Shown piece after piece: positions 7,822-18,030 of a stretch of DNA of 64,000 nt (within the stretch, counting starts at the first letter, position 1; each line of letters begins with the position of its first letter). The notes beneath the pieces are model-generated. The model did not search any database. It had not been told where the DNA came from and was given only the letters and a program-made list of their open reading frames with translations. Both the position numbers and the translations under genes were made by a program. This DNA is from Aquiluna sp. KACHI24 (GTDB lineage Bacteria > Actinomycetota > Actinomycetes > Actinomycetales > Microbacteriaceae), in assembly GCF_025997915.1 (NCBI RefSeq), contig NZ_AP026677.1, positions 806,001-870,000 of the forward strand, in the 5' to 3' direction.

Positions 7822-9276
7822 TTGAACGAGCACGTTTTTGGCGCTGCCACACTTCTAGATCCGAATGACCCGATGGGCCTCAGAAATGATGCCCCACTAC
7901 TCGATGCCTGGATTAGAGACATAACCGCTGAACGCACCCCGTTCCAAATACCCGGCCATAAGGGCCGCATTGATCTAACAGGCCCGGTAGTGGATGGCGA
8001 CATCCCAGTACTGCCCGGTAACCACCCAAACCGCATCTCCCCCTCGCTGATTCTTGAGGCTGAGGCGATTGCAGCCAAAACCTGGGGTGCGGACCTATGC
8101 CGCTTCGGCGTGAATGGTTCGACTGGATCCAACCACGCCGCCGTAATGGCAGTGGCTGGGCCTGGTGACAAGGTCATCGTGACTAGGACCCTGCACAAAT
8201 CCATGCTGGTTGGCATGGTTTATGCCGGTGTTGAGCCAATTTGGGTAAGACCGGAAATCAACCCCATGACCGGTCTGCCCGAATATTTACCCTCTTCAAG
8301 ACTTCGCGAGACCTTAGAGCAACATCCTGACGCCAAGGCAGTCTTGATTGGTGAGCCCTCATATGTGGGCACCATGTCCAACATCCCCAGACTCTCCCAG
8401 GTTGCCCACGAATTTGGCATTCCATTGGTGGTCGACGCTGCCTGGGCCGCACACTTTGGTTTTCACCCAGATCTGCCACTGAACCCAATTTCAGAGGGTG
8501 CTGACATCGTTGTTACCTCTGCCCACAAAACCCTGCCTAGCTATTCGCAGGCCAGTTTTGTTCTAGCAAAGGCGGGATACGTTGACCTGGCTCGACTGAA
8601 TAAGGCCTTCGACTCAACCCAGACCACTTCGATGTCAGGACGAATCCTGGCATCAATCGATGCGGCCAGGGCGCTGATCTCCCGGCACGGCGCGGAGTTG
8701 ATCGGTCCAGTAATTGAGGCCACTAAGGCCGGTCGCGCAAAGCTGCGTGAGCACGGCATTGGAGTCATCGACGGTGAATACATCGACCCCCTCAAGCTTG
8801 TCATCTTGTTAGCCGATACTGGTTCGGACGGCAACGCCATTGAGAACGAATTACTCGCTATGAACATAGATCTTGAGATGGCAAACCGAGATGTAATCAT
8901 TCCGATGATCACTCTCGCAGACACCCCGCAGCGAATCGAATCGCTAGTGAACACGATCATCAAGCTGGTTGAGAAGTTCAGGGGTGAGTCAAGACCAATC
9001 TCGGTATCTCCAGCGTTTTCAATTGAACCGGTAGTGATTCAAAACCCCCGCGATGCCTTCTTTGCTGAGTATGAGGTGGTCACTGCGAGTGAAGCAGTTG
9101 GACGAGTCAGCGCCGAACTAATCTGCCCCTACCCTCCTGGGGTTCCAGTCTTTAGCCCCGGTGAGCTCATCACTCAAGCAGGGTTTGATGCACTTATGGA
9201 GGCTCGAGATATTGGCGTGAGAATCGCTTTCGTCGCAGACCCGACATTGCAAACGTTCAAGGTTTTGAAGCACTAA
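7822..9276 (+). CDS. speA: Orn/Lys/Arg decarboxylase family protein, probably arginine decarboxylase
   Basis: This PLP enzyme of fold type I (group III decarboxylases) has 484 residues, the short Gram-positive form resembling Bacillus SpeA rather than the 700-residue proteobacterial enzymes. The N-terminal core contains FQIPGHKG and the cofactor lysine in TSAHKTLPSYSQ; the C-terminal domain carries CPYPPGVPVFSPGE, typical of the family. TTG at 7822 with AAGG just upstream is the likeliest start. Family members use arginine, ornithine or lysine. Agmatine deiminase and N-carbamoylputrescine amidase next door favour arginine, giving agmatine. Substrate is inferred from context. Confidence 0.85.
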   Translation: MNEHVFGAATLLDPNDPMGLRNDAPLLDAWIRDITAERTPFQIPGHKGRIDLTGPVVDGDIPVLPGNHPNRISPSLILEAEAIAAKTWGADLCRFGVNGSTGSNHAAVMAVAGPGDKVIVTRTLHKSMLVGMVYAGVEPIWVRPEINPMTGLPEYLPSSRLRETLEQHPDAKAVLIGEPSYVGTMSNIPRLSQVAHEFGIPLVVDAAWAAHFGFHPDLPLNPISEGADIVVTSAHKTLPSYSQASFVLAKAGYVDLARLNKAFDSTQTTSMSGRILASIDAARALISRHGAELIGPVIEATKAGRAKLREHGIGVIDGEYIDPLKLVILLADTGSDGNAIENELLAMNIDLEMANRDVIIPMITLADTPQRIESLVNTIIKLVEKFRGESRPISVSPAFSIEPVVIQNPRDAFFAEYEVVTASEAVGRVSAELICPYPPGVPVFSPGELITQAGFDALMEARDIGVRIAFVADPTLQTFKVLKH

Positions 9277-9315
9277 AAATGTGGCACCATTGAGACCTCA
9301 GTGAAAGGTCCAATG

Positions 9316-10974
9316 ATGCGCCCAGTTACCAAAATCGACGAACTTGCTAATGAGTTTCTAGAGATCAACGTTGCCAACAACCCAACCTACGCAACCTACT
9401 TGGGAATGCCGGGTGGCGAGGGTGACTTGGATGACCTTTCTCCCGCAGCTCTCGAGCGTGATTATGAGCTGGCCAAAAAGACCCTTGCCGCGCTTGGGGC
9501 TCTCGAGGCCGTTGATGATGTTGACCTAGTCACCAAAGACGCCCTGTCCTCATCGCTAGAGGGCGAAATTGCCAAGCATGAATCCGGACTCGTCTACCGC
9601 GAGCTCAATAACATCGCATCCCCAGCCCAGGGCGTCCGCGACATCTTCGACCTCTCTCCTACCAAAACTGCACAGGATTGGGAGAACATCGCCTCTCGAA
9701 TGCGCAAGGTTGGCGAGTCGCTGGCTGGATACGCCGAGAGCCTCAGGATCGGTTTTGAATCGGGTAACGCACCGGCTAAGCGTCAGCTTGAGGAAGTCAT
9801 TGGTCAGGTCAAGCAGATCAATAACCCAGAAGGCTTTTTCCACACTTTTGCAGCCGGAGCTGACATCGAAGGTGGTCTAAGTGACTCACTCAAGAAAGAG
9901 CTTGCTGAGGCGGCCAAGTCCGCTACCGAGGGCTACGCCCAGTTCGGTGAATTCCTCACCCAGATGATGCCAAAAGCCAACTCCAAGGACGCAATTGGCC
10001 GTGATCTATACGCCATTTTGAGCAAGAAGTTCCTCGGTGCTGCGGTTGACTTTGATGAGACTTACGAGTGGGGTAAAGAAGAGCTCGCTCGCGTAATCGC
10101 AGAGCAGAACGCGGTTGCAAATCAGATTTTGCCAGGTGCAAACGTTGCCGAAGCGGTTGCCCACCTTGAGAAGGATCCGAGCACCAAGCTGCACGGCACG
10201 GATGCGCTCAAGGCCTGGATGCAGCAGTTGAGCGACAAGGCAATTGAAGAGTTGGGTAGAACCCACTTTGATATTGCACCTGAGCTTCGCAACCTAGAGT
10301 GCATGATCGCGCCAACCAAGCACGGTGGCATTTACTACACCGGTCCATCCGATGATTTCTCTCGCCCGGGAAGAATGTGGTGGTCGGTGCCTGAGGGGGT
10401 AGAAACCTTCGACACCTGGCGCGAGACCACCACCGTCTACCACGAGGGCGTCCCTGGTCATCACCTTCAGATCGGTCAGTCCACCTATGTCAAGGACACA
10501 CTGAACAAGTGGCGCAGACTCGCCTCTTTCACCTCTGGTCACGGTGAGGGCTGGGCCCTATATGCCGAGCGCTTGATGGACGAACTTGGCTACCTCTCAA
10601 ACCCAGCGGACAAGCTCGGCATGCTCGATGGCCAGCGCATGCGAGCTGCTCGTGTGGTACTTGACATCGGTGTGCACCTCGAAAAGGACAATCTTGAAGG
10701 AACCGGTAAGTGGGACTTCGACTACGCCTTGAATTTCATGCGATCGAACGTAAACATGTCACCAGAGTTTGTTCGCTTTGAAGTTACCCGCTACTTCGGT
10801 TGGCCAGGACAGGCCCCCGCCTACAAGATTGGTCAGCGAATCTGGGAGCAGATTCGTGACGACTACAAGGCCAGAAAGGGAGCTGATTTCGATATGAAGC
10901 AGTTCCACACCACCGCGCTAAACCTCGGTGGACTCGGTCTTGATGCACTGAAGCGAGCAATGGCTCGGGCATAA
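9316..10974 (+). CDS. DUF885 family protein, probable zinc-dependent carboxypeptidase-like enzyme
   Basis: This is a 552-residue protein of the DUF885 family, which is distantly related to M32/thermolysin-type metallopeptidases. The motif YHEGVPGHHLQ near residue 385 supplies an HExxxGHH-like zinc site and SGHGEGWALYAERL follows as the second ligand block. There is no signal peptide, so it acts in the cytoplasm. AAAGG at 9304-9308 favours ATG 9316 (7-nt spacing); ATG 9313 and GTG 9301 are in the same frame. It stands alone between the decarboxylase and argG. Peptide substrates are unknown. Confidence 0.87.
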   Translation: MRPVTKIDELANEFLEINVANNPTYATYLGMPGGEGDLDDLSPAALERDYELAKKTLAALGALEAVDDVDLVTKDALSSSLEGEIAKHESGLVYRELNNIASPAQGVRDIFDLSPTKTAQDWENIASRMRKVGESLAGYAESLRIGFESGNAPAKRQLEEVIGQVKQINNPEGFFHTFAAGADIEGGLSDSLKKELAEAAKSATEGYAQFGEFLTQMMPKANSKDAIGRDLYAILSKKFLGAAVDFDETYEWGKEELARVIAEQNAVANQILPGANVAEAVAHLEKDPSTKLHGTDALKAWMQQLSDKAIEELGRTHFDIAPELRNLECMIAPTKHGGIYYTGPSDDFSRPGRMWWSVPEGVETFDTWRETTTVYHEGVPGHHLQIGQSTYVKDTLNKWRRLASFTSGHGEGWALYAERLMDELGYLSNPADKLGMLDGQRMRAARVVLDIGVHLEKDNLEGTGKWDFDYALNFMRSNVNMSPEFVRFEVTRYFGWPGQAPAYKIGQRIWEQIRDDYKARKGADFDMKQFHTTALNLGGLGLDALKRAMARA

Positions 10975-10998
10975 CCACGATTATTGGTTACGCTTTGA

Positions 10999-12315
<1,317 letters not shown>

Positions 12316-12445
12316 AAAACCACAATCTGTAGTGTTCTCGGGCATGTCTTTCAACTAGATGTGGTTGTAATGCGGTAGAAACATACCTGTGGTGGGATGT
12401 TTCCACCCAATTCACCAGCAATTAATCCCGATAGGACATTCAGCT
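12316..12445 (+). promoter_or_regulatory. Structured leader before the ABC importer operon
   Basis: The gap between argG and the lipoprotein gene can form several stems. AACCACAATCT at 12318-12328 pairs with AGATGTGGTT at 12357-12366 with one bulge. GAAACAT at 12378-12384 pairs perfectly with ATGTTTC at 12397-12403. GGTGG at 12391-12395 can instead pair with CCACC at 12404-12408, which would exclude the previous stem. AGGA for the next gene lies downstream at about 12433-12436. Mutually exclusive pairing is what a switching leader would show. No known riboswitch class was matched by eye, and the first stem might belong to the argG 3' end. Confidence 0.4.
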
Positions 12446-13480
12446 ATGAAGAAATTCCGACCGTTAGTCGCACTTGCAGCGCTCTCCGCTGCCGTTCTAA
12501 GCCTCACCGGCTGTGCACCTCAGGCAGAGGAAGCACAGAGCGAGGGCTTTGGAGATCTCTCCGTTCAGTTCTCTTGGATCAAGAATGCAGAATTCGCTGG
12601 TGAATACTTTGCAGACTCCAACGGCTACTACACCGAGGCAGGTTTCTCTTCGGTGAACTTCATCGCTGGGCCAACCGCTACTGCAGCAGTTGTCCTATCT
12701 GGCGACGCACTGGTTGGTCTTTCTGACGCAGTTGCAGTCACTCCAGTCATCCTTGAGGAGGGTGCACCTCTAAAGATCATCGGTGCCACCTACCAGAAGA
12801 ACCCATTCACAATCCTTAGCCTCAAGGACGGCGCAAACATTCAGACCGCTCAGGACCTGATTGGTAAGCGCATCGGTGTCCAGGCCGGTGGTAACGAGAC
12901 CCTGTTTGATGCACTGCTTGCAGCTAACGGCATCGACGCTAGCCAGGTCACCAAGGTGCCAGTTGAGTACGACCCAGCCCCGCTGGTAAACGGTGAGGTA
13001 GACGGCTTCTTGGCATACGTAACCAACGAGTCCATTACGGTCCAGAACCTTGGCTACGAGGTTACTAACCTGCTATTCGCTGACGCTGGCCTGCCATTCG
13101 TTGCAGAGGCATTCGTTGTTACCCAGGACTCAATCGACAACAACCGTGAGGCACTAAAGGCCTTCCTAAAGGCCACCATTCGTGGTTGGAAAGATGCAAT
13201 TGCAAATCCAGACGAGGGTGCTCGCCTAGCCGCTGAGGTATACGGTGCTGACCTAGGTCTAGACATCAACAAGGAGAAGCAGCAGTCCAAGGCTCAGAAC
13301 GAGCTATTGGTTGTGACCGAGGAGACCAAGGTAAACGGTCTACTAACTATCTCTGAGAACCTTCAGGCGCTGAACATTGCGACCCTAAAGGCTGCTGGTT
13401 ACGAGATCACTGCTGAGCAGCTATTTGACATGAGCTTGCTCGCAGAGGTTTACGCAGAAAACCCAGAGCTACTCGGGTAA
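12446..13480 (+). CDS. ABC transporter substrate-binding lipoprotein, NMT1/THI5-like
   Basis: This 344-residue protein begins MKKFRPLVALAALSAAV and has a lipobox ending LTGC, so it is predicted to be exported and lipid-anchored. The mature part is an NMT1/THI5-like periplasmic-binding fold: VQFSWIKNAEFAGEYFAD resembles the entry strand of ThiY-type proteins, and GKRIGVQAGGNETLFD the ligand hinge. The frame is open from 12389, but the lipoprotein signal starts at ATG 12446. Relatives bind thiamine precursors, riboflavin, nitrate, taurine or aromatic compounds. The purine nucleoside phosphorylase at the end of the operon raises the possibility of a purine or nucleoside-like ligand. Confidence 0.88.
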   Translation: MKKFRPLVALAALSAAVLSLTGCAPQAEEAQSEGFGDLSVQFSWIKNAEFAGEYFADSNGYYTEAGFSSVNFIAGPTATAAVVLSGDALVGLSDAVAVTPVILEEGAPLKIIGATYQKNPFTILSLKDGANIQTAQDLIGKRIGVQAGGNETLFDALLAANGIDASQVTKVPVEYDPAPLVNGEVDGFLAYVTNESITVQNLGYEVTNLLFADAGLPFVAEAFVVTQDSIDNNREALKAFLKATIRGWKDAIANPDEGARLAAEVYGADLGLDINKEKQQSKAQNELLVVTEETKVNGLLTISENLQALNIATLKAAGYEITAEQLFDMSLLAEVYAENPELLG

Positions 13481-13490
13481 TCTCTAGCGC

Positions 13491-14312
13491 ATGACTCAAA
13501 TGGATGCCACTGCCCAAACCCCAACAAGTTTGGGCAGTGGCATTACCATTTCCGGCCTAACCAAGAAGTTCTCGATTGGCCGCGAAACCGTTACCGCTCT
13601 GGATAACGCCACTTTGCACTCCGACAAGGGTTCGTTCCTATCGCTGCTCGGACCATCTGGTTGCGGTAAGTCAACAATCCTCAGAATCCTCGCTGGCCTA
13701 GAAACCCCAACCAGCGGAACTGTGACCGTAGATGGCATGGATACGAGTGAGCTAAGACGCGATCACCGACTTGGTATCGCATTTCAGGACTCGGCCTTGA
13801 TGCCATGGCGCAGCGTAATGGCAAACATCAGACTGCCATTCGAACTTGCTCACGTGACACCGGATGAGTCACTTATCAACGAACTGATCAAACTCGTGGG
13901 TTTGCAAGGCTTTGAAAATGCGAAACCTGCCCAGCTTTCAGGCGGCATGAGACAACGAGTTTCGATCGCTCGAGCTTTGGTTGTGCAGCCATCCGTGCTG
14001 CTACTCGATGAGCCATTTGGTGCTCTCGATGACATGACAAGGCAGCGTCTCAACCTTGAGCTATTGAGAATCTGGACCGAGAAGCCGGCCACCACCTTGA
14101 TGGTCACTCACGGCATCTCAGAGGCCATATTCCTCTCCGATCAGGTGGCAGTAATGTCCCCTAGGCCAGGTCGAATCAAGGAGATCATTGAAGTTGATCT
14201 CCCACGGCCACGCACACCCGAGATGATGCGCACCCCTGAATTCCACGCTCTGCACGATCGTGCTTCCGAACTGCTATTCGGAGCGAACCTGGCCGGCGAT
14301 GACCTCAGTTAG
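13491..14312 (+). CDS. ABC transporter ATP-binding protein (NitT/TauT type)
   Basis: This 273-residue ATPase energises the importer. Walker A is [11 protein letters not shown], the Q-loop is FQDSALMPW, the signature is [10 protein letters not shown], Walker B is [13 protein letters not shown] and the switch histidine is in MVTHGISEA. These read as the nitrate/taurine/sulfonate transporter branch, the usual partner of NMT1-type binding proteins. It starts 10 nt after the lipoprotein stop, and the first permease begins inside its last codons. The first 15 residues are an unconserved Thr/Gln-rich leader. Confidence 0.94.
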   Translation: MTQMDATAQTPTSLGSGITISGLTKKFSIGRETVTALDNATLHSDKGSFLSLLGPSGCGKSTILRILAGLETPTSGTVTVDGMDTSELRRDHRLGIAFQDSALMPWRSVMANIRLPFELAHVTPDESLINELIKLVGLQGFENAKPAQLSGGMRQRVSIARALVVQPSVLLLDEPFGALDDMTRQRLNLELLRIWTEKPATTLMVTHGISEAIFLSDQVAVMSPRPGRIKEIIEVDLPRPRTPEMMRTPEFHALHDRASELLFGANLAGDDLS

Positions 14313-15114
14313 TCAAAAGCTTCGCCCTTATCTTGGTGGCACGCTTGGAACTCTTGGAATCATCGCCGTCTGGTGGCTCAGCGCGGAGACTATCTTCGCC
14401 TCGATCGGTCGTCGTCCAGATGGTTCCGGTGGTGCCATCCCAACTCCCCCGCAGGTATTAGCTCAGCTGGCTGAGGACGGCTTCTCGTTCTATCTAAAGA
14501 ACGCATCAATCACGCTTGCCGAAGCCGGTCTTGGATTTCTCTGGGGCAACCTTGCGGCCTTGGCTCTAGCTGGCCTCGCGCTCCTACTTCCAAGGCTTGA
14601 GTCACTAGCTTCACAAATCGCAGTCATTACCTACTGCATTCCGATCGTGGCCATCGGCCCGATCGTCAGATTGGTAGTTGGCGCACCAGGACCCTCCGAG
14701 CCTGCAGGAGCTGCGATTGTGCTTGCTGCGCTGAGCGTCTTCTTCACGACCTTTGTTGGCGCTCTGACTGGAGTTCAGTCCACCGATAAGCGAGCACTCG
14801 ATGTGGTTACCGCATACGGAGGCAACGCCTGGCACCGTCTGGTGAAGGTGCAGTTATTGTCAGCACTGCCATCCATCTTTGCTGCACTAAAAATCGCTGC
14901 TCCGGCTGCATTCTTAGGTGCGATTCTTGGTGAGTACGTCGGTGGCACAGATGCCGGGTTCGGTCCAGCAATGGTCAATGCCCAGCAAAGCCTCGAGGTT
15001 GCGAGGGTTTGGGGTGTAGCGCTAATTTCTGGCCTCATCGCCGGTGCTGGCTACGCGCTATTTGGGCTGATTTCCAAACTTGCAACCCCTTGGGCGAAGG
15101 TGAGCGTGCGATGA
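14299..15114 (+). CDS. ABC transporter permease (first of two)
   Basis: This is a 271-residue inner-membrane permease with about six helices and a BPD_transp_1 coupling region. The EAA-like loop lies around residues 165-200 ([19 protein letters not shown]). The frame is open from 14260, but ATG 14299, overlapping the ATPase stop by 14 nt, removes a non-family leader and gives [13 protein letters not shown]. It overlaps the second permease by 4 nt. Two different permease genes imply a heterodimeric channel. Confidence 0.9.
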   Translation: MTSVSQKLRPYLGGTLGTLGIIAVWWLSAETIFASIGRRPDGSGGAIPTPPQVLAQLAEDGFSFYLKNASITLAEAGLGFLWGNLAALALAGLALLLPRLESLASQIAVITYCIPIVAIGPIVRLVVGAPGPSEPAGAAIVLAALSVFFTTFVGALTGVQSTDKRALDVVTAYGGNAWHRLVKVQLLSALPSIFAALKIAAPAAFLGAILGEYVGGTDAGFGPAMVNAQQSLEVARVWGVALISGLIAGAGYALFGLISKLATPWAKVSVR

Positions 15115-15983
15115 ATTTCAAGCTTGAGGACGCTGAGGACAAATCCCTAATTGCGGTGCGATCCAAAGTAAGGCGCGAGGAAATTGCGTACTCACTGGGA
15201 CTTATGGCGAAGGGATTCGCCAACACCGCCCTCTCTTTGGCTGTTGTGCTTCTGCTCTGGGTTGTCGGGCTCTGGGCTTTGGATGTCACGCCCTACATTG
15301 GCAAAGGACCGGTAGAAGTATTTACCTGGTTGTTTTTAGATCAAGATTCATCTGAACACCTGGGTCTAGTCACTTCTGCGCTCTCACAAACCATGGTCGA
15401 CTCAGCCATCGGTTTCAGTTTTGGTTTATTTTTCGCGACTTTTATTGCGCTCTTGTTCAACCTCTCCCGCGGTTTCGAACAGGCCTTGATGCCAATTGCC
15501 ATGCTGCTGAGGTCGGTTCCGCTAATTGCGATGGCACCGATATTGATATTGATTTTTGGTCGTCAACAGGTGACGGTTGCGGTTATGGGAGCAATCGTCG
15601 TGCTCTTCCCAGCCTTGGTGAACATCGTCTTTGGTCTTGGATCTGCCTCGGCCGCGATGGTGGATGTGGCTACGGTTTACGGGGCTAATAAGCTCTCCGC
15701 AATTCGATACGTGGCGTTCCCTGCCTCGCTACCCTCTTTCTTTGCGGCAGTAAAGATCTCCGTCCCCGGTGCTATCACCGGAGCGCTTTTGGTTGAGTGG
15801 TTAGCGACTGGTCAAGGTATCGGCTACGCGATCATCTCAGCAGTCGGTCGTGCCAAGACCAATGAGGTTTGGGCATACGTTGTGGTCATCACCCTGGTTT
15901 CAATCATCATCTATAACCTGGTCGGACTTCTAGAGTCATTAGTGCTTTCAAGGTTTGGTCAATCGACCCGAAAGCGCCGCTAG
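15111..15983 (+). CDS. ABC transporter permease (second of two)
   Basis: This 290-residue protein is the partner permease, with five to six membrane helices after a 35-residue charged N-terminus. The coupling loop includes ATVYGANKLSAIRYVAFPASLP. The ATG at 15111 overlaps the stop of the first permease (ATGA), a clear sign of coupled translation. It is followed 10 nt later by deoD. The pair differ in sequence but share the NitT/TauT permease layout, so the complex is probably one lipoprotein, two ATPase copies and one of each permease. Confidence 0.9.
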   Translation: MNFKLEDAEDKSLIAVRSKVRREEIAYSLGLMAKGFANTALSLAVVLLLWVVGLWALDVTPYIGKGPVEVFTWLFLDQDSSEHLGLVTSALSQTMVDSAIGFSFGLFFATFIALLFNLSRGFEQALMPIAMLLRSVPLIAMAPILILIFGRQQVTVAVMGAIVVLFPALVNIVFGLGSASAAMVDVATVYGANKLSAIRYVAFPASLPSFFAAVKISVPGAITGALLVEWLATGQGIGYAIISAVGRAKTNEVWAYVVVITLVSIIIYNLVGLLESLVLSRFGQSTRKRR

Positions 15984-15993
15984 TCTTGGGGCT

Positions 15994-16689
15994 ATGAGCA
16001 CTCACATTGCAGCAGCCCCAGGAGAAATTGCCGACAAGATTTTGCTACCGGGCGACCCCCTTAGGGCCAAATGGATAGCGGAATCCTTCCTTACCGATGT
16101 CAAGCAGTACAACAGTGTGCGAAACATGTTTGGCTTCACCGGCTACTACCAGGGCCAGAGAGTTTCCGTCCAGGGAACTGGCATGGGCGCACCGAGCATC
16201 GGCATCTATGCCTATGAGCTATTCCACGATTACGGTGTGCAGCAGGCAATTCGCGTGGGGACATCAGGCGGTATCGCCCCCACCAAACTTCGCGATGTGG
16301 TGATTGCCATGACTGCATCAACGGACTCTCAAATAAACCGTCGAGCCACCAATGGACTCGACTTTGCTCCACCCGCCAACTTTGAATTACTCGAGCGAGC
16401 CGTTGCAAAGGCAAGATCTCTCGGTATCGACTTTCACGTTGGCGGCGTAGCAAGCGGCGATCTGTTCTACGACGAGACCGACTCACTGGAGCAGTGGACC
16501 AAGTTGGGCATCCTGGCTTTGGAAATGGAAACCAATCAGCTTTATACCCTGGCGGCTCGATTTAGACGCAAGGCATTGAGCATCGTTACCGTCTCAGACA
16601 TGATGGACGGCTCTGGCCACACCTCCTCCGAGGAGCGCGAGACTGGGTTTAGAAACATGGTCGAGATCGCGCTGAATTCATTCAGCTAA
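15994..16689 (+). CDS. deoD: Purine nucleoside phosphorylase, DeoD type
   Basis: It cleaves purine (deoxy)ribonucleosides with phosphate to the free base and (deoxy)ribose 1-phosphate. The 231 residues include LPGDPLRAKWIAE, the phosphate-binding VGTSGGI, and the ribose/base segment ALEMETNQLY followed by VSDMM, which define the hexameric DeoD class. A longer frame starts at 15955, but ATG 15994 gives the family N-terminus MSTHIAAAPGEIADK. It begins 10 nt after the last permease gene and so looks cotranscribed with the importer. That grouping suggests nucleoside or purine salvage, although chance proximity is possible. Confidence 0.95.
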   Translation: MSTHIAAAPGEIADKILLPGDPLRAKWIAESFLTDVKQYNSVRNMFGFTGYYQGQRVSVQGTGMGAPSIGIYAYELFHDYGVQQAIRVGTSGGIAPTKLRDVVIAMTASTDSQINRRATNGLDFAPPANFELLERAVAKARSLGIDFHVGGVASGDLFYDETDSLEQWTKLGILALEMETNQLYTLAARFRRKALSIVTVSDMMDGSGHTSSEERETGFRNMVEIALNSFS

Positions 16690-16783
16690 CATTCGGGTAA
16701 CACTATAAAGTTTTGGTAAATGTGCACTTTCGGGTGATTTTTCGGACTTAGTCTTGTGGTGTGGGGGTGATTAGGAGATGGTC

Positions 16784-17575
16784 ATGCTCATTGCGGGTAA
16801 AAAGTTCCTCGTAACCGGTGCCGGAAACGGCATGGGTCGAGAGGTCACCCTAGAACTTCTCAAGCGCGGTGCAAGTGTCATCGGCGTCGACATCAATGAT
16901 GGCTTTCTAAAAGAAACCACGCTATTGGCAGGGGCCAAGTCCTCCCAGCTGTTCACCGTGAAGCTAGACATCACAGACAGAAAAGCGGTCGCAGAGCTAG
17001 CAAGTAAGCACCAGGATCTTGATGGGCTGGTGAATGTAGCTGGCATTATTCAGCCATTTGTTCGAGTGAATGACCTCGACATTGCTGCCGCTGACCGCGT
17101 GATGAATATCAATTTCTTCGGTCCCCTCAATCTCATCAAGGCTTTTTTGCCTAATCTTCTCAATCGCCCAGAGGCTCACATTTTGAATGTCTCCTCAATG
17201 GGTTCCTACGCCCCAGTCCCGGGTCAAACCATCTACGGTGCATCCAAGGCAGCTCTGAACCTGCTGACTGAGGGTATTCGCTCAGAACTGAGTGAAACCA
17301 ATGTAAAACTCACCCTGGTGTGGCCAGGTGCAATTGGCACCAACATTTCTCAAAACTCAGGTGTTTCAATCGCTGGTGCAGATAGTGCCGAGACCTCCAA
17401 GATGAAGGTCACATCGGCCGTAGAGGCGGGGCGCATGATGGTTGATGCCATTGAGCATGGCCAGAAGCGAATCTACATTGGTGGAGACGCCAAGTTCATG
17501 GGCCGTCTTGCAAGATGGTCTCAGGACACCGCAGCAAAACTGATCCACAAGAACCTCAAAAACCTGCTTGGTTAG
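16784..17575 (+). CDS. Short-chain dehydrogenase/reductase
   Basis: This 263-residue SDR has the cofactor motif VTGAGNGMGREV near the N-terminus. The acidic residue that follows (VIGVDIND) suggests NAD rather than NADP. The catalytic serine is in NVSSMGSY and the pair in YGASKAAL. TTAGGAG at 16771-16777 has 6-nt spacing to ATG 16784, so that start is preferred over ATG 16778. It sits 94 bp after deoD with its own probable promoter, and its stop overlaps a convergent membrane protein gene by 4 nt. The substrate is unknown. Confidence 0.88.
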   Translation: MLIAGKKFLVTGAGNGMGREVTLELLKRGASVIGVDINDGFLKETTLLAGAKSSQLFTVKLDITDRKAVAELASKHQDLDGLVNVAGIIQPFVRVNDLDIAAADRVMNINFFGPLNLIKAFLPNLLNRPEAHILNVSSMGSYAPVPGQTIYGASKAALNLLTEGIRSELSETNVKLTLVWPGAIGTNISQNSGVSIAGADSAETSKMKVTSAVEAGRMMVDAIEHGQKRIYIGGDAKFMGRLARWSQDTAAKLIHKNLKNLLG

Positions 17576-18021
17576 GCCTCGTGCCTACCCTCACGATCTT
17601 TTAGATCCTGCCAAACAAAAATTAGTAGCGCTGGCAAAAGAATGTCAGTCGCAATAAACACTGGTGAGTTGACTAGATAGTCGAAGTACCAAACTGAGTC
17701 TCTGGCGTACAACACAATCTGGTTTAGAACGACCGAAATCGGCCAGAGCAGTGCTGCAAATGGCAATAGTGGAATCAGCTTCGAGTTACCTGCAGCGTAG
17801 GCAAAAAGGGCTAGCCCCGGGACGATAGCGATAACCAACCAGCCAACGATAGAGATCAGCAGCGTTATCTGTCTCAACACAGATGGCTCATCGAATGGAT
17901 TGAAGATAAAGAACTCTGGGTAGGTGGCTACCACCAGCCAATAGAGGGCCACCAGGAAGATGCTGAAGGCCACAAAGCTACTTCTAAAGTTTGCTCTGGA
18001 GTGTTTTGGGTTGTCGGTCAT
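17572..18021 (-). CDS. Hypothetical membrane protein with four predicted helices
   Basis: I do not recognise this 149-residue protein. It has four hydrophobic segments at roughly residues 14-33, 50-75, 82-103 and 118-138, and short polar ends (MTDNPKHSR at the start, DLKDREGRHEA at the end). Three ATG codons occur in a row; AGGAA has the best spacing to the third, at 18021, while 18024 and 18027 are alternatives. It lies 9 nt downstream of the collagen-like protein gene on the same strand and is probably cotranscribed with it. Confidence 0.7.
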   Translation of the reverse strand: MTDNPKHSRANFRSSFVAFSIFLVALYWLVVATYPEFFIFNPFDEPSVLRQITLLISIVGWLVIAIVPGLALFAYAAGNSKLIPLLPFAALLWPISVVLNQIVLYARDSVWYFDYLVNSPVFIATDILLPALLIFVWQDLKDREGRHEA

Positions 18022-18030
18022 CATCATTTC

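Noticed and set aside
16690-16783. TATAAAG-like sequence near 16707 as a promoter for the SDR gene
   Set aside because: No convincing -35 element at the right distance was found, so only the gap is noted.
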